From contig NC_020169.2 of assembly GCF_000224145.3 (NCBI RefSeq), positions 416,257-480,256 of the forward strand: 64,000 nt of DNA. Reading direction: 5' to 3'. Shown piece after piece: positions 60,201 through 64,000 of this stretch (position 1 is the first letter of the stretch; each line of letters begins with the position of its first letter). Source of the stretch: Ciona intestinalis. Its lineage: Eukaryota > Chordata > Ascidiacea > Phlebobranchia > Cionidae. Position numbers and translations under genes: made by a program. A model generated the notes under the pieces. That model saw only the letters and a program-made list of their open reading frames with translations, was not told the origin of the DNA and did not search any database.

Positions 60201-63200
60201 ATTCATATTTGCAGGGCAACGGATATAACGAAGCACCAAGTTCAATATTAACATTTGTCGTGAGCAACTTTGCTAAGGAAGATAACAGAACTAAATTAGT
60301 AACAGCATGGGAGAAACAATTCCTAAGGTTCATGGATAATTACACATCAGAGTATTTTGATTTTGCCTATTTCTCCGAGGTAAATTTCCCACCGTAAAAA
60401 ATATGTTGTAAATTTAGAATTATTAACATTGTGTGCATTGGATATACAGAGGTCACCAGAAGATGAATTGGAACGATCCAGTCAAACTGATGTTGTTGTG
60501 TTTGCTGTTAGTTATCTTGTAATATTTGCTTACATTGCGATAGCACTTGGCACTTACACATCACTGAAGCGCATCCCTGTAAGTCAAATTTATTTTAACT
60601 GACATAGTAGTTGGTTAAAATACTTGCCTCTACCTAAGTGACATCGTGTTCAAAGCTCAATACTTTTCCTATTATAATTAACAGTGTTCTTTCAACCAAG
60701 TCATCAATAACGAGTTGTTAAAACTGATAGTCTAATACAAACAACTTTCTCTTAATTCTTGTAGTATAAATAGATAAATGACATGTTTTTTGAATTCAAC
60801 TTAAAATCATTATGCTTACAGGTGGATTCAAAGATATCACTTGGAGTATCAGGAATACTTGTCATTTTAGCGAGTGTGTTTACAAGTATCGGACTTTTTG
60901 GTTATATAGGGTACGCTACTTCACTGATTGTGATTGAAGTTGTGCCATTCTTGGTTTTAGCAATTGGAGCAGATAACATTTTCATTCTAACACTTGAGTA
61001 CCAGGTAATACTATTGCACGTCATCAATTAGAATGTTAATTCGAATCAAACATGTACCACACTTGTTTGAGTGCACACCTCCTGTTTCAGGGGAGTGTAC
61101 AATCACCACAAGTTGTCTAATATGTCAGTCATGCATAAAAACCTTAATATATTTTGTATTTATTCAACAGCGTGATGAGAGGAAACCAGATGAAGATCTT
61201 GCAGATCAAATAGGACGAGTAATGGGTGAAGTAGGCCCAAGCATGCTGCTATGTTCACTTACAGAATGTGTTGCTTTCTTTCTCGGTGCTTTGACTGACA
61301 TGCCAGCTGTTGAACAATTTGCCTTGGCTGCTGCTGTTGCGATTGCTTTTGACTTTTTACTTCAAATAACAGCATTTCTAGCAGTTTTGTCATTAGACGC
61401 TAGACGAACAAGGGTAGGTTCAATATTTTGTACCAGAAACTGAGAGTTAGTAACATCTCTCAATATTTTAATCAAGGGTAATCGTGTGGATGTTTGCTGT
61501 TGCATTAAGATGGAACCTGCAGAACCAAACACAAAAACTTATCTTGAGACTTTTTTCCACAAATATTATGCACCGGTATTAATGAACGATCTTGTACGAT
61601 ACGTGGTGGTAAGAAACTATGTTGCGTATTATTCCATGGCTTGATTAAGTATTCTAGTTAATAGTTTTATCAAGTTTAGTGCCCAGTGCTACTGCCGTTG
61701 TGGGTGTGTGTCATTGGTTATGACACTTTGTCGTAATTGTATTAAACCGGTGGCCATTTATTGGTATTTTAAGTTACAGAAACACAATATTATACATTAG
61801 TGAACATTTGTAATCATATGAATATTGGTGACTTGGGTTGTACTTCTTATGTCCGAACCAAACTACCAAGCAGGGGTAGAATAAAAGATGGGGTTATTTA
61901 GTAAAGCTTAACAAAGTATTTATTCCACTTACAGATGATTGGTTTTGTCGGACTCAGTTGCTGGTGTACCATACTGTGTACAAGAATTACTGTGGGATTG
62001 GATCAAGATCTCTCTGTTCCAAAAGATTCATATGTATTGAAGTATTTTGATTACATGGAAAAATATCTAGATGTTGGTGTGCCAGTTTACTTTGTGACAA
62101 AAGGTAAACTAAGTTTAATGTAAAATCTAATTTTATTAAATTCTGTATTCAATCTTATAACAGGGGCTTATAATTTTGCCGACAAAAATGCAAGTTCACT
62201 TATTTGCGGATCTGCTGGCTGTGACACATATTCATTGACGCAACAAATATCTTATGCCAGCCAAAATGCATCATAGTAAGTGAATTGACTTTTTTTGTAA
62301 GTAGGCTAATCATCCTATTTTGTTGAATACAAAATCACTGCTTTAATTTGTCAAAATACCTGTATTCTGTAAATATTTAAACTGTTCAAATGAGACAAGT
62401 TGCTAAGGGTGTTAATGGATAGTGAAACAAAAATATTGTGCAAAAGAGTCAACACGCTTATTGTCTTACAACTAAATGTAAATATGTCTTTACTTTAATC
62501 AAAAACTGTTGTTTTGTCGTTGTATCCTGACTTTTCATTTAAAATATGTTTCAATCTTCACTACCATATTCGAAAAGATAAATAAAGGTTATTATTATAT
62601 TTTTGTATTTTTAACCCAGATAAGACAACTTAGATAAAAAAATGATACAAGTTATCACAAACTTAAAGTTAATGTTTGGTAATCATCGTTTGTTCACCCA
62701 GCTGGCGAATAGAAACCCCTGCTGCATCTTGGTATGATGATTATGTGGATTGGTTGCCTCCACAAGGTGTAGGTGGGAGGAAGTCATGCTGTCGGTATGA
62801 AACCTTTCATCCAAATGAATTTTGTCCAGCAACTGATACAGTATCAAAATGCTCACCGTGCTTAAAAAATGAGGACTACACACCAGATGACTTCATGCAA
62901 TATCTTCCCTGGTTTTTGATTGACAACCCGGGTGTTGAGTGTAACAAGGGGTAAATAGTTACAGTAGCTTTAGGACCATTGTTGTAGATAAGCTAACAAA
63001 ATCAGATTTTAACGGTTTTGGGAGAGAACGCGGTTGTGGAAAACTGTTCTTCCACACATACAATGTCACGTATTTAGAATTGAAATTATACCTGCAACCA
63101 ATATCAATGCTTTTATTTTGGTTTACAGGGGCCATTCAGCATATGGAAATGCAGTGAACATAGTAAATAACTACACTGGAAGTGGTACAGATGTTGTAGA

Positions 63201-63939
63201 TGCCAGTTATTTTATGGCTTTTCACAGTGTGTGTATTAAATCGGTGGATTGCACAGAAAATCTGATAAAAGCAAGAAAACTGGCAGATAATATTACTAAA
63301 ACATTGAAAGCAGCAAATAAAGATGGAAATAATATTTTGGAAAATGAGGAAGATTTTGAAGTGTTTCCTTATTGGTAAATACAATTTAAATTTGTTATAT
63401 TAATTTAATTTACTTTTTTACAATATACTCATGTGCAGTTTTTATTGTGTTTAGCTACCTTCATAGGTTAGGCTTTACAGTATTTTTAAATGGCAATTTG
63501 TACCTTTTAGTTTTTATATATTAATGCTTGTTATGTTGCAGTCTCTACTATGTTTACTACGAACAATACTTGACTGCAGTTGAAGACACACTTTTCCAAC
63601 TTGGAATTTGCCTTATTCCCACATTTGCATTCAGTTTCATTTTACTTGGATTTGACTTCTATTCAGGCATTATAACAGTCCTTACAATTGTAATGATTGT
63701 TGTGGATACAGCAGGGCTCTGTTCACTATGGGGTGTGGATATGAATGCTGTGTCTTTGATAAATCTTGTGGCGGTAAGTCTTCAGAGTAAAAATGTGTTC
63801 CAGTAATAATGTTTTCTATACATAGGCAATTGGATTGTCGGTTGAATTTATAAGCCATGTGGTACGGACTTTCTCTTTAAAGACCCACATATCAAAAAAG
63901 AAACGAGTGATTGAGTCAATGACAACTATGGGACCAGCG
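54273..63939 (+). CDS. NPC1: NPC1-type lysosomal sterol transporter, 19 exons visible (3' end beyond window)
   Basis: NPC1 takes cholesterol from NPC2 in the lysosome lumen and moves it across the membrane. Exons: 54273-54320, 54912-55005, 55111-55343, 57620-57779, 58146-58310, 58444-59246, 59401-59573, 59777-59879, 60215-60379, 60450-60578, 60822-61004, 61171-61413, 61477-61608, 61935-62103, 62164-62275, 62702-62950, 63129-63374, 63542-63773, 63826-63939. They join in phase to 1,251 codons. Visible: signal peptide ([13 protein letters not shown]), Cys-rich sterol-binding N-domain ([21 protein letters not shown]), TM1 in exon 6, [11 protein letters not shown] with KFGAFYRTE, the sterol-sensing domain (exons 10-12; [31 protein letters not shown]), the second lumenal domain ([25 protein letters not shown]) and [15 protein letters not shown] before the last helices. 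These signatures fit NPC1/NPC1L1, not Patched. The last 100 or so residues lie past the edge. Confidence 0.94.
55429..55850 (+). mobile_element. Long-form GATGGGACACC-family element (NPC1 intron 3)
   Basis: Starts AATAGGGCGGGGTAAGGCAG and ends CCCGTCTTCCCCCACACTAC. About 420 bp, with an interior unlike the 190-bp copies but with words also found in the 42.4-43.7 kb element (e.g. GCTATTTAGCGATTCGCA against CGGATCGCTAAATA). This supports a separate long subfamily. Confidence 0.7.
55911..56099 (+). mobile_element. GATGGGACACC-family element (NPC1 intron 3)
   Basis: Starts TTAGTGTGGGGGAGATGGGA and ends CGTCTCCTCCCACCCTACTG, with the standard interior (TATAGATCGTTGCTAACTGT, GGATATTATGCACTAAAGGT). 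Only 60 bp after the long-form copy. Confidence 0.85.
56641..57124. mobile_element. Short hAT-like element (NPC1 intron 3)
   Basis: A 484-bp element with about 29-bp terminal inverted repeats differing at one base: left CACAGAAATAAAAAAGAATA (to GAACGCGCA), right ending TTTTTTATTTCTGTG. It is flanked by a perfect 8-bp direct repeat ATCGGAAC (56633-56640 and 57125-57132). The 8-bp duplication and CA...TG ends indicate hAT-type transposition. It contains a CTCTCTCTC tract and no transposase frame. Confidence 0.88.
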
Positions 63940-64000
63940 GTATACAAATATGTGTATTAAATACTAAACCATATTTTTTTCGCTGCTACCAGGCATAATG

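Noticed and set aside
63990..64000. CCAG|GCATAATG as the next NPC1 exon
   Set aside because: In the required phase it reads Ala then stop. NPC1 proteins continue with SVFSG-type sequence, so the true exon 20 lies beyond the window.

Overview
The window looks like nuclear DNA from a solitary tunicate of the Ciona type. The genes are animal genes split into many short exons with GT-AG introns. The base composition is AT-rich, and one palindromic 'GGTGGGGGAAGATGGGACACC' terminal repeat recurs about ten times, in intergenic DNA and in introns of every multi-exon gene fully inside the window. There are three runs of N (8118-8242, 29978-30102, 44346-44395), so this is a draft scaffold. All exon coordinates below were worked out by eye from reading frame, splice consensus and phase. 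The species call is an inference, not the result of a search.

Left third, minus strand: the 5' part of a ChaC-family gamma-glutamylcyclotransferase runs off the left edge (78-701). Next comes a complete LRP4 gene (2879-22986). I could join it into 35 exons whose phases all agree, giving 2,065 codons: signal peptide, nine LDL-receptor class A repeats, two EGF modules, four YWTD propellers each followed by an EGF-like module, one membrane helix and a long cytoplasmic tail.

Middle, minus strand: a complete SETD1 (Set1/COMPASS H3K4 methyltransferase) gene lies at 24566-40784. I joined it into 26 exons, 1,931 codons: N-terminal segment, RRM, a long Arg/Ser/His-rich exon, acidic linkers, a WDR5-binding (WIN) motif, N-SET, SET and post-SET. 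About 2.95 kb of this gene is present twice on either side of a 125-N gap (27020-29977 and 30103-33054). This looks like two overlapping, polymorphic contig ends that were never merged. A 1,040-bp hAT-like element with a perfect 8-bp target-site duplication sits in intron 2.

Right of SETD1, 40.8-46.0 kb is gene-free and repeat-rich, with foldbacks, palindromes, long GATGGGACAC-type elements and a 286-bp tandem repeat beside an assembly gap.

Right third, plus strand: a rhodopsin-class GPCR resembling neuropeptide receptors (46060-49669, 6 exons, 409 aa); a secreted or membrane-anchored CAP-superfamily protein (50639-52621, 5 exons, 336 aa); and an NPC1-type sterol transporter (54273 to the right edge, 19 exons and 1,251 codons visible). 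The genes look functionally independent. What they share is the family of small inverted-repeat elements in their introns. I found no rRNA, tRNA gene or CRISPR, and no clearly novel multi-gene system. The most notable items are the unmerged SETD1 haplotypes, the extra LDLa repeat and altered tail of LRP4, the two hAT-like elements with clean 8-bp duplications, and a CAP-gene exon whose acceptor lies 18 bp from a mobile element.
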